Shown here one piece after another: positions 34,258-43,368 of a DNA stretch of 64,000 nt. The DNA lies in NCBI RefSeq assembly GCF_000711235.1, contig NZ_JOMI01000001.1, forward strand, positions 310,001-374,000. Reading direction: 5' to 3'. Position 1 is the first letter of the stretch, and each line of letters begins with the position of its first letter. Position numbers and translations under genes: made by a program. The notes below the pieces were generated by a model. The model searched no databases and was not told the origin of the DNA. It worked only from the letters and a program-made list of their open reading frames with translations. Source of the DNA: Prevotella sp. 10(H). GTDB lineage: Bacteria > Bacteroidota > Bacteroidia > Bacteroidales > Dysgonomonadaceae.

Positions 34258-34507
34258 GTGCGTCAGCCCGCGCCATTAGCTTTAAGTACGGGGTACCCGT
34301 AGGGCGAAAAAGGGTGAAAAACAAAAACGTGTTTGAACTTATTGTCTAATTCGGATTTTACAATTTATTGAGCGAGTTTTTTTGTTTAGCCTTTAAGCCC
34401 GTTACGGGTCGGACATTGAAGCGGGGCGCTAAAGCGTTTTTGGTTACTTTTGGGGATTTGGCCAAAAGTGACGCAAGCAATCTTCGATTGTGCGCAGCAT
34501 AAAAAAA
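34258..34507 (+). repeat. Dispersed repeat family R, plus-strand copy
   Basis: About 250 bp, beginning GTGCGTCAGCCCGCGCCATT and sharing long blocks with 32854-33100. Its 3' end has TTTTGGTTACTTTTGGGGAT and then GGCCAAAAGTGACGC, which is a near-inverted repeat. It lies in the 390-bp gap between two convergent genes; the flanks carry CGTAAAGGCGCTAAGACGC debris (34170). No gene. Confidence 0.85.
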
Positions 34508-34548
34508 GGTGTTCACATCAATTAAATAACCAGAATAGAAAGATACCC

Positions 34549-35289
34549 CTACTCCATTTCCTTTATCAACAATATCCCACTCAGAATAGAACTCACCACA
34601 TCCGCCTTTTTCAGCACCATCAGGTGGTCGCCGTCTTCAACGGGAAAAGCATTGCGGATGTTTTCGTATGGGAAAATCTGATCCAGTGTGCCATGTATGT
34701 GATAGAGATGCTTGCAATTTTCGGCAGGTATCCATTCGGTGATCTGTTTTGTCGCCCACTTGACATATACGGGGTCTACATAGGTCATTACCGAAGCCAG
34801 TTCACTAGTAGGCATATTGTATACCAGCCTGTTGAATGCGCTGGTAACGAAGTCGGTAGACGAATACAGGCGGTTGGGCACCCTCTCCACCAGATTAGTC
34901 ATTCTTACCGCCCTGAACAGTGCGGGGATTTCCGTCCGGCTCTTGAATGAAGAGATAATAACACTTTTGACAGGCGACAGGAATTTGTTCATCTCCTGCA
35001 TGATCACCGCCCCGAAGGAATAACCGACAATAACAAACGGACGGCTGGTATCTATCGCCTTAGCCATTTCGCGGGCATACTCTTCCAGCGATTCATCGGG
35101 GCGCGGGATATGCCATTCTATACATTTCTTGTTGAAGCCTTTAGGCAGTTTCAGTTTATCGAAGACACTACAGTTGTAGCACATGCCCGAAATGAAATAC
35201 ACATCCGTTGCGGTATCTTTTTTCCAGATACTCCTGATGCTTTTCCAAAGGTTTTTCAGCGGATTGGGTTTCTTACTCTCTTGTGCCAT
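34549..35289 (-). CDS. Alpha/beta hydrolase
   Basis: 246 residues, no signal peptide. The nucleophile elbow VIVGYSFGAV places Ser91 in the G-x-S-x-G motif. The late HGTLDQIFPYENIRNAF carries the catalytic Asp, and EDGDHLMVL the catalytic His. The N-terminal cap has VYFISGMCYNCSVFDKL, the oxyanion-hole strand. Substrate unknown; an esterase- or thioesterase-like activity is inferred. It is convergent with the GlxA-type gene across a dispersed repeat. Confidence 0.87.
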   Translation of the reverse strand: MAQESKKPNPLKNLWKSIRSIWKKDTATDVYFISGMCYNCSVFDKLKLPKGFNKKCIEWHIPRPDESLEEYAREMAKAIDTSRPFVIVGYSFGAVIMQEMNKFLSPVKSVIISSFKSRTEIPALFRAVRMTNLVERVPNRLYSSTDFVTSAFNRLVYNMPTSELASVMTYVDPVYVKWATKQITEWIPAENCKHLYHIHGTLDQIFPYENIRNAFPVEDGDHLMVLKKADVVSSILSGILLIKEME

Positions 35290-35460
35290 ATTTCAGTATG
35301 TAGTGTTACGTTAGGGCATATAAAGATACAGTTTTTTACCGGATGATAATCATCTCGCCTGCAATCATTTTTGTAAAAACTTTATGTTAAAAATGATAAT
35401 CTTTTATAAACATCAGCCGTGCTTTTACGTTAAAATATAGGTTTATAGTTTTATAAACTT

Positions 35461-35468
35461 TAAATTTG
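35461..35468 (+). promoter_or_regulatory. -7 promoter element
   Basis: TAAATTTG, an exact TAnnTTTG match, 33 bp before the start of the lipoprotein/barrel gene pair. Confidence 0.5.
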
Positions 35469-35501
35469 TTATACAAACTGAGAATAGTAAACTCATTGAA
35501 G

Positions 35502-36107
35502 ATGAAACTCCTGCGCAGCTTTATACTCCTTGTTCTCATACTTCTTCTCCCGATGCAGGCATGCGTTGAGAAAGAATATAACTGGAGCGAACTGGATACT
35601 TCCGGCATCATCAGTATACCCCCTATCCCGCTCGGCAGCATGGATACCTTATATATAGAAGGCCTGCCGCAGGGCGATGAATCGTGGGGCATACCTATTC
35701 CCGACGGCTCTGTCATCATTCGCTATACGATGTACAATCTTTTCGACCCCAATGCCATTAAGAAATTTTTCTATGAGGGAAACCACGATGTGGAGATTTC
35801 GGCAAAGATCGATTTTATGATAGCTGTAAAAGGTATTTATCTGGATATGTATTTCAATATTCTGGATGAGAACCAAAATAAAATAAAAGAGATAATTATA
35901 CCCTCGCAAAGGGTAACTCTCGGAGAAAGTCAGAGCTTTACGGTAAAAATAGCTCCCGAATATATGAAATACATGACCGATTCTTCCGACCTACGGATAT
36001 ATTTCGTCCTGAGTTCGAAAGATGCGACCGTATGGATAAGCGACAAGGACTATATTTATATATGGGATGCCATAATCAAGACAGGCGGCTTTTATTACGA
36101 ACTCTGA
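35502..36107 (+). CDS. Lipoprotein of unknown function, paired with a DUF5723 barrel
   Basis: 201 residues from the ATG at 35502, chosen for its lipoprotein signal (FILLVLILLLPMQAC, acylated Cys19); an upstream in-frame ATG lacks one. The mature part starts VEKEYNWSELDTSGI and is beta-rich. The next gene begins 20 bp later and encodes an outer-membrane barrel, so the two probably form one envelope complex. No motif recognised. Confidence 0.78.
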   Translation: MKLLRSFILLVLILLLPMQACVEKEYNWSELDTSGIISIPPIPLGSMDTLYIEGLPQGDESWGIPIPDGSVIIRYTMYNLFDPNAIKKFFYEGNHDVEISAKIDFMIAVKGIYLDMYFNILDENQNKIKEIIIPSQRVTLGESQSFTVKIAPEYMKYMTDSSDLRIYFVLSSKDATVWISDKDYIYIWDAIIKTGGFYYEL

Positions 36108-36127
36108 CGCAAGGAATAATCAATGAC

Positions 36128-37543
36128 ATGCATATTTCTGTAAAATTACATATAGTCCTCATCCTATCCTTAATGATATTTTCTGTAAAAACAGGGCGGG
36201 CACAGGTTACCCAGTCGGATTATTTTATGGAAACGTCTTACCTGAGAAACAGCCTCAATCCGGCACTACAACCCGAACAGGGGTATCTCGTGGTGCCCGT
36301 AATGCCGAATATAGGCGCCAACCTGCAGACGAACAGAATAATGCTGGATAACTTTACATTCAAAGGTCCTGACGGCAGGCGTGTAACCTTTATGCACCAG
36401 AGTGTAGGTGTAGATCAGTTCCTCTCGAAGCTGACACGCAACAATTACATGAATGTGGATGCAAATGTGAAGCTGTTCGGCTACGGATTCTTCAAAGGCG
36501 ACCACTACTGGAATATAGACTTAGGTGTGAGGGCACATGCCGATATTAATATACCTAAACCGTTCTTCGAACTTCTGAAAAGAGGCTTTACACAAAACGA
36601 ACAATCGCGATACGACCTTTCCGATCTGAAATCGACAGGCTATAGTTTCATAGAACTTGGTGTATCACATTCGCGCCCATTTCTCAATAAAATGCTGATA
36701 CTGGGTGCAAAAGCAAAACTGCTGGGCGGACTGGCCGACTACAGGCTGAATGCCGAAAGTCTCAGCATAGATGCAGGTCCCGACTTCTGGAGGGCAAAAT
36801 CCAAAGCTACCCTTATCGGGTCGGCGCCGGGTGTGGAACCGCGCTACGATGAAAAAGGCAACCTGGACGGGTTCCGCTTCGGGCACTTCAATATTCCCGG
36901 CTTCGGTCTGGCTGTCGATCTCGGTGCGGAATATGATGTAAAGAATATATTTCCTGCACTGGAAGGATTGAAAATATCGGGTTCGATAAATGATATAGGC
37001 TTTATCACGTGGTCGAAAAACAACTCCATTAGCCTGCAATCGCCCGAAACGGAAGTTACTGTATCGCCAAGCGATTATTCGATATACGAGAGAGACGGTT
37101 CGTCGGTGTTCGATGTATTCGAGGATGCGCTCGACGATATAAAGCAGGCCATAAACCTGAAAGGAGATAAAAGGCGTGCCAGGACTTCGATGCTGCGCAT
37201 GAGCATAAAAATGGGTGTCGAATATGAAATAATAAAAGATAAGTTATCGGCAGGAATTCTTTATACAAAACACTTCCGTAACTATTCGGATATATCGGAA
37301 TTTACGCTATCGACTAATTATCGCCCATGCCAATGGTTTGCAGGCAGCCTGACTTATTCGGTCAACCATAGCCGGTTCGATACATTCGGGTTAGCCATGC
37401 ATTTTGTACCGTCACGCGGAGTGAATGTCTTTATAGCAAGCGACTATGCCGTGCCGCATATATCTTCCGACTTCCTGCCTACTACCAGCCGCGCCCTGAA
37501 TATACAGCTTGGCATCAGCATACCGATAGGGCAAAGGCGCTAA
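36128..37543 (+). CDS. DUF5723-family outer-membrane beta-barrel protein
   Basis: 471 residues from the ATG at 36128. The signal peptide (VLILSLMIFSVKTGRAQ) is cleaved near residue 26. The mature region has alternating amphipathic strands typical of barrels: GYGFFKGDHYWNIDLGVRAH, GYSFIELGVSHSRPF, FGLAVDLGAEYDV. It ends with LNIQLGISIPIGQ, similar to a terminal barrel strand. Length and layout match DUF5723 proteins of Bacteroidetes. Transport role unproven. Co-transcribed with the preceding lipoprotein. Confidence 0.8.
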   Translation: MHISVKLHIVLILSLMIFSVKTGRAQVTQSDYFMETSYLRNSLNPALQPEQGYLVVPVMPNIGANLQTNRIMLDNFTFKGPDGRRVTFMHQSVGVDQFLSKLTRNNYMNVDANVKLFGYGFFKGDHYWNIDLGVRAHADINIPKPFFELLKRGFTQNEQSRYDLSDLKSTGYSFIELGVSHSRPFLNKMLILGAKAKLLGGLADYRLNAESLSIDAGPDFWRAKSKATLIGSAPGVEPRYDEKGNLDGFRFGHFNIPGFGLAVDLGAEYDVKNIFPALEGLKISGSINDIGFITWSKNNSISLQSPETEVTVSPSDYSIYERDGSSVFDVFEDALDDIKQAINLKGDKRRARTSMLRMSIKMGVEYEIIKDKLSAGILYTKHFRNYSDISEFTLSTNYRPCQWFAGSLTYSVNHSRFDTFGLAMHFVPSRGVNVFIASDYAVPHISSDFLPTTSRALNIQLGISIPIGQRR

Positions 37544-37547
37544 CCCC

Positions 37548-38558
37548 CTACTCTATTATAAATACGATTGTAGCCTCTACCGGAAAGTTATCATAGACAA
37601 ATTTAGCATGTGAAGTGGCATTGCGGACACACATATGCGAGCGGGGCGTCGTACCCAGCGATGCGCTGTATTCTATCAAAGCCGTGCGCGGTGCATTCAC
37701 GGGTACACCGTGTATATAGCCGCCATTGGTAAAGCGGTTGGCATAAGGGGCAAAGCCGCCGTTGCGCGTAGTACCGTCGACAAGAAAATACATCTTGCTT
37801 TTCTTTTCCTGTATAACAAACATACCGAGCGGTGTTTCCTGCTGGTAAGGCGGGTTATGAAGTCCTGTGGTAGCGGGATTCATGCTGCGGACAAGCCATT
37901 TATCGTCTTTCTTTTCCAGCGTCATAATGTTTTCATTCACGCGGTCGACAAATATGGCATGGGTGAACGAAAGGCTGTCGTGTATTTCTTTTACATATTT
38001 CTTCGGCACGAACCATTCGCCTGATATATATACTGTTTCCAGCTTAACGAACTTATCCGTACTGTCGGCCTGCTGCGTAATCTTCACCAGAGAGCCGTCT
38101 CGGCCGTATCGTTCTGCGGTAATGGTATCTTCCAATGCAAAAAGAGGCACTCCCTGAAAACGTTCTACGCCGTAATTGTCGGCAATACGTTTATACACAT
38201 TGCGCTTGTATTCTTTTACCAGAGATGCTTCGCCGTTGTTGTTCCTGTAGTTTTGCAGGACGCCCCACATAGCGGGTTGCTGCTGTACTGAATCGAGGAG
38301 CCTGAGTCCGGCGCGTATCTTTTCCCATTTGAATGAACGGGTAGTATCTTTATAGGGATATGTATCTTCGAGGGTATATTTGTCGTAAAGCAAATCCTTT
38401 TCTACGATAACCGTGTCGATTTTCTTTACTTCTTCTTTTTCAACTTTAACCGAATCTTGTTGCTGAATGTCGTTTGTTGCTGTTTCGGCGGGCTTTTTGT
38501 TGCACGCATGTAAAATAAGGAACCCAATAATTAAAAGAGCCGTAGTAATTCTTGTCAT
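37548..38558 (-). CDS. L,D-transpeptidase (YkuD) lipoprotein
   Basis: 336 residues. Lipobox ALLIIGFLILHAC at the N-terminus, then a Gln/Glu/Lys-rich linker of about 40 residues and a mostly helical middle. The C-terminal YkuD domain ends with GGYIHGVPVNAP and SLGTTPRSHMCVRNATSHA; Cys310 in SHMCVRN is the catalytic nucleophile and the upstream HGVP histidine pairs with it. It would cross-link peptidoglycan or attach proteins to it in the periplasm. Monocistronic, convergent with the barrel gene (4-bp gap). Confidence 0.92.
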   Translation of the reverse strand: MTRITTALLIIGFLILHACNKKPAETATNDIQQQDSVKVEKEEVKKIDTVIVEKDLLYDKYTLEDTYPYKDTTRSFKWEKIRAGLRLLDSVQQQPAMWGVLQNYRNNNGEASLVKEYKRNVYKRIADNYGVERFQGVPLFALEDTITAERYGRDGSLVKITQQADSTDKFVKLETVYISGEWFVPKKYVKEIHDSLSFTHAIFVDRVNENIMTLEKKDDKWLVRSMNPATTGLHNPPYQQETPLGMFVIQEKKSKMYFLVDGTTRNGGFAPYANRFTNGGYIHGVPVNAPRTALIEYSASLGTTPRSHMCVRNATSHAKFVYDNFPVEATIVFIIE

Positions 38559-38814
38559 ATGTATTTGTTTCGTTGTGAAATATCAGTCTGTATCAGGTAA
38601 AGGTAATATTATATGCTCTCCTTTAATAACCTTTCAATCCGATACAAAGATAATCTTTAGTATTGAAACAACAAGAGGGGGTTTTTGTTCTTTTATGAGT
38701 TTATTTTGGCTACAAGCCATACTGCCGGATATTAGTTTTCAAGTATCTTCTAATTAAAATATTTTTTAGTATAGTTCAAAACCTACTTTATATTTAGAAG
38801 ACTTGATTCATAAC
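38559..38814. other. AT-rich intergenic DNA upstream of the transpeptidase gene
   Basis: Probably the promoter region of the leftward transpeptidase gene. No ORF or repeat is seen here; the dispersed repeat starts at 38815 and completes the 591-bp gap to the next gene. Confidence 0.5.
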
Positions 38815-39012
38815 TGCCGCGCCCTCCCGGGCTTGTCCTTCATTTTGGCATTGCCCAAAACGAAGCAAAAAGCTAGCGCTTCGTTCCTCGGCGACCCAAA
38901 ACCGTTTGCCGTCTGAATCAAACATATGGGCTATCGCCCCGTTTGATTCTAAGCCGCCTTCAACGGATTGGGTACCCCGCCTGTGTCACTAATGCGCGGG
39001 AAGCTGACGCAC
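38815..39012 (-). repeat. Dispersed repeat family R, minus-strand copy
   Basis: A close copy of the repeat at 32615-32813, with the same 5' (CTGCCGCGCCCTCCCGGGCT) and 3' (AAGCTGACGCAC) ends and a diverged middle (CTGAATCAAACATATGGGCT replaces CTGAAAGTGACAAACGGGCT). Confidence 0.85.
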
Positions 39013-39149
39013 GACTGGGCATAGTTTTGATTATTTAAAACTCGGCAGCATCTTCGCGTCTTTGCGATAAAATCTTTTTTATATCCTTATCTGCATCTGC
39101 TGATTAGCATTGTCTAAGCTAACCAAAATAAATCAGAAACTTAACAAAC

Positions 39150-39767
39150 TTACAACTTTGGAGAGGAAATAGCCCCTCCCTTGGAGGGGTTGGGGAGGCC
39201 AACCCGCTTCCATTCCTTTACTTTCAGTATAAATTTATCGCTGTCCAGTATTTTCACCACATTCTCAACCTTTGCCGTGGCGCCGTTTCGCAACAGATAT
39301 ATATTGCCTGTGACTCCTACCTGATTGCCTGCGGCTTTATTCCATTCCACATAGTTTTTTATCTCTTTCAGGTGATAAGTGCGGTCGGAAGTAATCAGTA
39401 CCGGGTTTCCGTCGCGGAATTCCGCTGTGCCTTTCAGTGTTGCCTGTTCGTCCGCAGGAGCATTGTCCAGTCTCCACTGCGCATTCCTGATAAGGCGGTG
39501 GACTCCCATATAAGTGCCGGGAGGTATATTACTGACGGGGGCGTTGCTCCAGTCAGTTTCATGCAGATAGCCACTGACAACGACTTCGCGCTCGAGCAGG
39601 GAATCGGGCCAATGCGTTATTCCGTCGATAAGGTAAGGTGTATCATCAGCTATTTTTAATTCGGCTCCGGCTTTGGCATTGATTGCCTTTCCTGATAGTA
39701 TTACTCTCTGGCTATATAGAGTGGTATAGCCTGATAGAAGGAGAATTATTAAGATGATATATTTCAT
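39150..39767 (-). CDS. Secreted protein of unknown function with a repeat-derived C-terminus
   Basis: 205 residues from the ATG at 39767. The signal peptide (YIILIILLLSGYTTLYSQ) is cleaved after LYSQ. The mature part resembles two copies of an OB/beta module: RVILSGKAINAKAGAELKI and QATLKGTAEFRDGNPVLIT. The last 15 residues (VGLPNPSKGGAISSPKL) are encoded by a GC-rich dispersed repeat (39165-39205) that also occurs at 29.87 kb, so the original C-terminus has probably been replaced. A longer N-terminal extension exists upstream but would lie in another repeat. Function unknown. Confidence 0.72.
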   Translation of the reverse strand: MKYIILIILLLSGYTTLYSQRVILSGKAINAKAGAELKIADDTPYLIDGITHWPDSLLEREVVVSGYLHETDWSNAPVSNIPPGTYMGVHRLIRNAQWRLDNAPADEQATLKGTAEFRDGNPVLITSDRTYHLKEIKNYVEWNKAAGNQVGVTGNIYLLRNGATAKVENVVKILDSDKFILKVKEWKRVGLPNPSKGGAISSPKL

Positions 39768-39814
39768 TATCCTATTGATTTTTATGCTCATTCTTTTACT
39801 GCGCGAATTACTTC

Positions 39815-39989
39815 TTTTCATTTTGGCATCGCCCAAAACGAAACAAAAGGCTAGTGCTTCGTTCCCCGCCGACCTGTCAACGGCTTGCCGACTGAAAGTG
39901 ACAAACGGGCTATCGCCCCGTCCCTTTCTACGCCGCCTGTACCGGACAGGTGCCCGCCTTGGGAACTAATGCACGGGAAGCTGACGCAC
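39815..39989 (-). repeat. Dispersed repeat family R, minus-strand copy (diverged)
   Basis: About 175 bp, starting TTTTCATTTTGGCATCGCCC and ending GCTGACGCAC. The centre differs (CCGACCTGTCAACGGCTTGC; TGTACCGGACAGG) and the 5' GC-rich piece is missing. Confidence 0.8.
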
Positions 39990-40024
39990 GACAAGAAATA
40001 ATAATTTATAAAAATACAAATCCC

Positions 40025-41065
40025 CTACCAGCGACGGCCGCCCCATTGCACAGGCTCTTCTTCGAGTTCGACACTCATTACTTCATAATCAATTTTTACG
40101 GCCTTTTTCTTATATCCCAAATAAGTGAATATAAGTGTATCGCCATAACGGGCATCTATCGTAAACATGCCGTCTATATCGGTATATGCCTGCGTCTTCG
40201 TTCCCATAACACTTACTACTACACCGATTAAAGGCTCTGTATTATCGCGCACACTACCTGTGACGCACGTAAACTCGGGCGTAATAAGTTGTATATCCGC
40301 TACAGGCCCGTCTGCTATGTGTATACGAGGAAAAGCACCGGGCTTGGAAAACAGAATTTCGTCACCTTTGGATGCTTTTATGCAGTAGCGTCCGGCAGCA
40401 TCGGAGACAGTGCTTTCGCCTGCCGTCTTATTTACAATATAAATATTGGCGTATGGCTTCCCTTCAGGATTAGTAACGGTTCCCTCTACAAAGAAACTTG
40501 TACGGGCAATTACCACTGTGCGATAGGCGAAACCGCCCGATTCCAGTCTGTTGCGGGTGCTTTTCTGTATATCGAGGGAGGCTATATCTGAGGGAGTAAG
40601 GCGGACAAAGGTATCATAAGGTACCGTATCGCTGTCTATGACGTATATGGCATCGAACGGCTTATGCTGTACCAGATGCAGGTCGCTGGCAGGCAGGACG
40701 TATTCCCTTACGTTGCGCATCGAACTGATTACTTTTTGGTAATATGTATCGTTAGGAACCTGCGCGTCTGTTTCTTCTTCGGGCTTTACGATCCTTACAT
40801 CGGGCATCTTCTTAATGGCAGTAATACGCTGTTCGGGATAGTCGCGATAGGTAAATAAGAGCTGGTCACCTTTAGATGCACGTATCTCATAGTTCCCGTC
40901 GAGGTCACTGGCTGTTCCTAGCCCCGAATTCTTATTCACGACGGATACTCCCACAAGGCTGAAACCGAGTTCGTCCGACACCGTGCCTTTCACAGCGAAT
41001 GTTTGCGCATGGCTGCACAGGGCGAAAACGAAGAATAGTATTGTCAGGGGGAAGCGCCTTCTCAT
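40025..41065 (-). CDS. Secreted protein with three carboxypeptidase-regulatory-like repeats
   Basis: 346 residues from the ATG at 41065 (signal peptide LTILFFVFALCSHAQ). Three Ig-like CarboxypepD_reg units: FAVKGTVSDELGFSLVGVSV near residue 20, FFVEGTVTNPEGKPYANIYI near 180, and CVTGSVRDNTEPLIGVVVSV near 262. Each ends in a GDxLxFTYxGY/F-like strand, such as YGDTLIFTYLGYKKK. These domains precede SusC/TonB barrels in Bacteroidetes, but here they stand alone, between the repeat and the lipoprotein array. Likely surface or periplasmic adaptor; role unknown. Confidence 0.82.
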   Translation of the reverse strand: MRRRFPLTILFFVFALCSHAQTFAVKGTVSDELGFSLVGVSVVNKNSGLGTASDLDGNYEIRASKGDQLLFTYRDYPEQRITAIKKMPDVRIVKPEEETDAQVPNDTYYQKVISSMRNVREYVLPASDLHLVQHKPFDAIYVIDSDTVPYDTFVRLTPSDIASLDIQKSTRNRLESGGFAYRTVVIARTSFFVEGTVTNPEGKPYANIYIVNKTAGESTVSDAAGRYCIKASKGDEILFSKPGAFPRIHIADGPVADIQLITPEFTCVTGSVRDNTEPLIGVVVSVMGTKTQAYTDIDGMFTIDARYGDTLIFTYLGYKKKAVKIDYEVMSVELEEEPVQWGGRRW

Positions 41066-41111
41066 ATTGTTGGTTTTGTATTTGTGTAAAGATATAACTT
41101 TTTGCAGAATA

Positions 41112-41146
41112 TTATAAAAGCGCACGGAAATGAATTCGGTGCGCTT
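41112..41146 (-). terminator. Terminator of the first tandem lipoprotein gene
   Basis: AAGCGCAC (41118-41125) pairs with GTGCGCTT (41139-41146). Minus-strand T-rich bases follow (41112-41119). It lies between the lipoprotein array and the carboxypeptidase-regulatory gene. Confidence 0.8.
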
Positions 41147-41172
41147 CTGTTTATTAATATGTATGTAATCCT

Positions 41173-42168
41173 TTATTTTTCTTTCACCAGATATGTCGGA
41201 TACATCTTTTTTATTTTTGTGCCGCTATCGTCTGTGTTATTGGCCGAATTGCTGTAGTCTGTAAATACGCTCCTACTCTTAAAAGTTTCTATTACTTCAA
41301 CCGGAAAATTATTTTCATCGTTATATTTATATGTATATTCGAACACATTGGTGTTCACATTCTCCCACTGCTGAACCGAGCCGTCAGCAGTTGCACCCGG
41401 ATACTTTTTCGATACCTGCCTGTATTCCATAGAGGTGATCTCAGTGCTCATCTGGTGGCGCATTACGTCGGCAGGGAAAAAAGAAAGGAAGAGCAAAGAA
41501 TATTCGAGAGGTATGAGAGAATAAATATTCGATATTTTCGACTGGTTAACCACAGGTGTGAAAACGGTATATAGTTCCAGATAACCGTCTGGTATTTGCA
41601 TCGACTGATCTATAGTGAAAGTCTGCACATTACCTTTATCGTCGTATTTTAAATCATAGGAAAGATCACTCGCACTTTCGCCTTGCACGCTAACCTTCAC
41701 GATATGTCCCGATGCCCATTCGTATGACTGCGTACGGTTTGTTCCGTTGCCTGCCGAAGCATATTTTATAAGTTCTGTTACCTGACCACTGTCATCATAT
41801 ACAAATTTAAATTGGTATGTCCGTTCTTCCTCGTCCTCGTCATAATCATAGATATCTATGCATTCAGTAACCGCGGTATTCCCACTACGGGTGAGAGTAA
41901 AAGAAACTCTGGAATCTAATTCCCCCTCATCGTCATAAGTCTGTCTTACGGCCTTGGTCAGCCTGTCATTCTCATCATAGGTAAATTCAAGATAAGGGAG
42001 CTTCTTGTTTTTTATCTCCGTTTCTATTTTTGTAAGCAGAACGTTCTTGGTAGTTCCCGGCTTGGGATCGGGTTCAGGATCGGGTTTCGGCTGTGTGTCA
42101 TCGTCACTGCAGGCTGCAAAAAAGATTGCTACGAAGAGCAAACAGAATAAATTTCTTAATTGTTTCAT
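41173..42168 (-). CDS. Tandem surface-lipoprotein paralogue 1
   Basis: 331 residues. Lipobox CLLFVAIFFAACSDDDTQP: acylated Cys followed by acidic residues, the signal for surface export in Bacteroidetes. The body consists of YD-type beta units: LPYLEFTYDENDRLTKAV, VSFTLTRSGNTAV, YQFKFVYDDSGQVTELI, LSYDLKYDDKGNV. The C-terminus ends KIKKMYPTYLVKEK, shared with paralogue 2. Similar to DUF4595-like or Rhs-like proteins, but not assignable. Order in the array 41-46 kb suggests tandem duplication. Confidence 0.8.
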   Translation of the reverse strand: MKQLRNLFCLLFVAIFFAACSDDDTQPKPDPEPDPKPGTTKNVLLTKIETEIKNKKLPYLEFTYDENDRLTKAVRQTYDDEGELDSRVSFTLTRSGNTAVTECIDIYDYDEDEEERTYQFKFVYDDSGQVTELIKYASAGNGTNRTQSYEWASGHIVKVSVQGESASDLSYDLKYDDKGNVQTFTIDQSMQIPDGYLELYTVFTPVVNQSKISNIYSLIPLEYSLLFLSFFPADVMRHQMSTEITSMEYRQVSKKYPGATADGSVQQWENVNTNVFEYTYKYNDENNFPVEVIETFKSRSVFTDYSNSANNTDDSGTKIKKMYPTYLVKEK

Positions 42169-42185
42169 AAATTTTGTGTAGTTAA

Positions 42186-43175
42186 TTATTTCATCTCTTT
42201 TACCAGATATGTCGGATACAATTTCATGACTGTAATTACATTATCCTCTTCAAAGTCTTCGTCCGGATTTAGATAATCTTTAAATTTAGTTGTAGTAGTC
42301 AGGGTCTGGGTTACTTCCGACGGCAGGCCGTTATCCTCATATACGTATGTATATTTATAGTTATTCAGCTTGTCTTTTTCACCCAAAATATCCAAATCCT
42401 CGTAATTTTCATTCGGATAGGTTTTTTCTGAATATTTATAATCGAATGATGTTATCTCGTTACTGATCTGGCTGCGCATAAGGTCGCCCGGATACTGAGC
42501 GAGGAAAAGCAATGTCACTTCGAGAGGTATATGCGAAAAGAAATTCGTTAGCTTCGACTCGTTTATTGTCGGTGTGTAGGTTTCTGTATTATAATTATAA
42601 CGGTCATATTCTCCTTTTACTAATGCTGAAATACTAAGCGGTTGCGGAATACCCTTATCGTCGTATTTTATTTCATAAATATTAGCCTTGTTACTTAAAG
42701 CATCCATATTCACCTCTGTTATCTGTCCATAGGCCCACTTGTACGTCTGCGACTCGCTTTTTGTTGTTCCGTCCGAAGCGTATCGAATCTTCTCTGTTAT
42801 CTGACCGTTTTCGTCGTATACAAATCCGAATTTGTTATGCACCTGATTGTCGGGCGCGGTAGCCAAAACAAAGGAAGCATCGGCAACAGCATTGTTTTTC
42901 CCGTTGCGGGTAAGGGTAAAAGACTCGGTAGATACCAGCACCCCGTCTTCGTAATTCTTTTTTACGGCTGCTGTAAGCAGGTCATTGTCATCGTATGTAA
43001 ATTCCATATACGGTACTTTCTGGTTATTTACCTGCAATTCTATTTTTGTGACCAGTATTCTTTTTGCAGGATCGGGGTCGGGATCAGGGTCGGGTTTCGT
43101 ATCATCGCTGTCGCTGCATGCTGCGAAAATGACTGCAAAAGCCAGCACCCAAAAGAGGTTCGTTGATTGTTTCAT
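42186..43175 (-). CDS. Tandem surface-lipoprotein paralogue 2
   Basis: 329 residues. Lipobox VLAFAVIFAACSDSDDT with acidic +1 residues. It shares the array's strand units (VPYMEFTYDDNDLLTAAVKK; NKFGFVYDENGQITEKIR; YEIKYDDKGIPQ) and the closing VMKLYPTYLVKEMK. It is closest to paralogue 1 (17-bp gap), so the two were probably duplicated together and share a transcript. Function unknown. Confidence 0.8.
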   Translation of the reverse strand: MKQSTNLFWVLAFAVIFAACSDSDDTKPDPDPDPDPAKRILVTKIELQVNNQKVPYMEFTYDDNDLLTAAVKKNYEDGVLVSTESFTLTRNGKNNAVADASFVLATAPDNQVHNKFGFVYDENGQITEKIRYASDGTTKSESQTYKWAYGQITEVNMDALSNKANIYEIKYDDKGIPQPLSISALVKGEYDRYNYNTETYTPTINESKLTNFFSHIPLEVTLLFLAQYPGDLMRSQISNEITSFDYKYSEKTYPNENYEDLDILGEKDKLNNYKYTYVYEDNGLPSEVTQTLTTTTKFKDYLNPDEDFEEDNVITVMKLYPTYLVKEMK

Positions 43176-43310
43176 AATTTTTGTGCAGTTAATTTGGTTA
43201 ATTAAATGGTATCATAACCGATACTCCGGACATATGGATACAAACTTAATAAAAAAAGATATATTGTGGATAAATGTTAAATTATAAAATTCATTTTGGA
43301 TTATGTATAT

Positions 43311-43350
43311 AAAAAAAGCGCACGGTAGGTTGTGAGCCCGTACGCTTTTT
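43311..43350 (-). terminator. Terminator of tandem lipoprotein paralogue 3
   Basis: AAAAAGCG-C-ACGG pairs with CCGT-A-CGCTTTTT (one mismatch), with a 12-nt loop and a minus-strand T-run. It splits the array into 43369-46152 and 41173-43175 transcripts. Confidence 0.85.
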
Positions 43351-43368
43351 CAGATAGATTAAGTTGTT

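Noticed and set aside
32615-34507. Short ORFs inside the dispersed repeats as genes
   Set aside because: They are by-products of repeated GC-rich DNA; the same frames recur with the repeat copies and lack signals.
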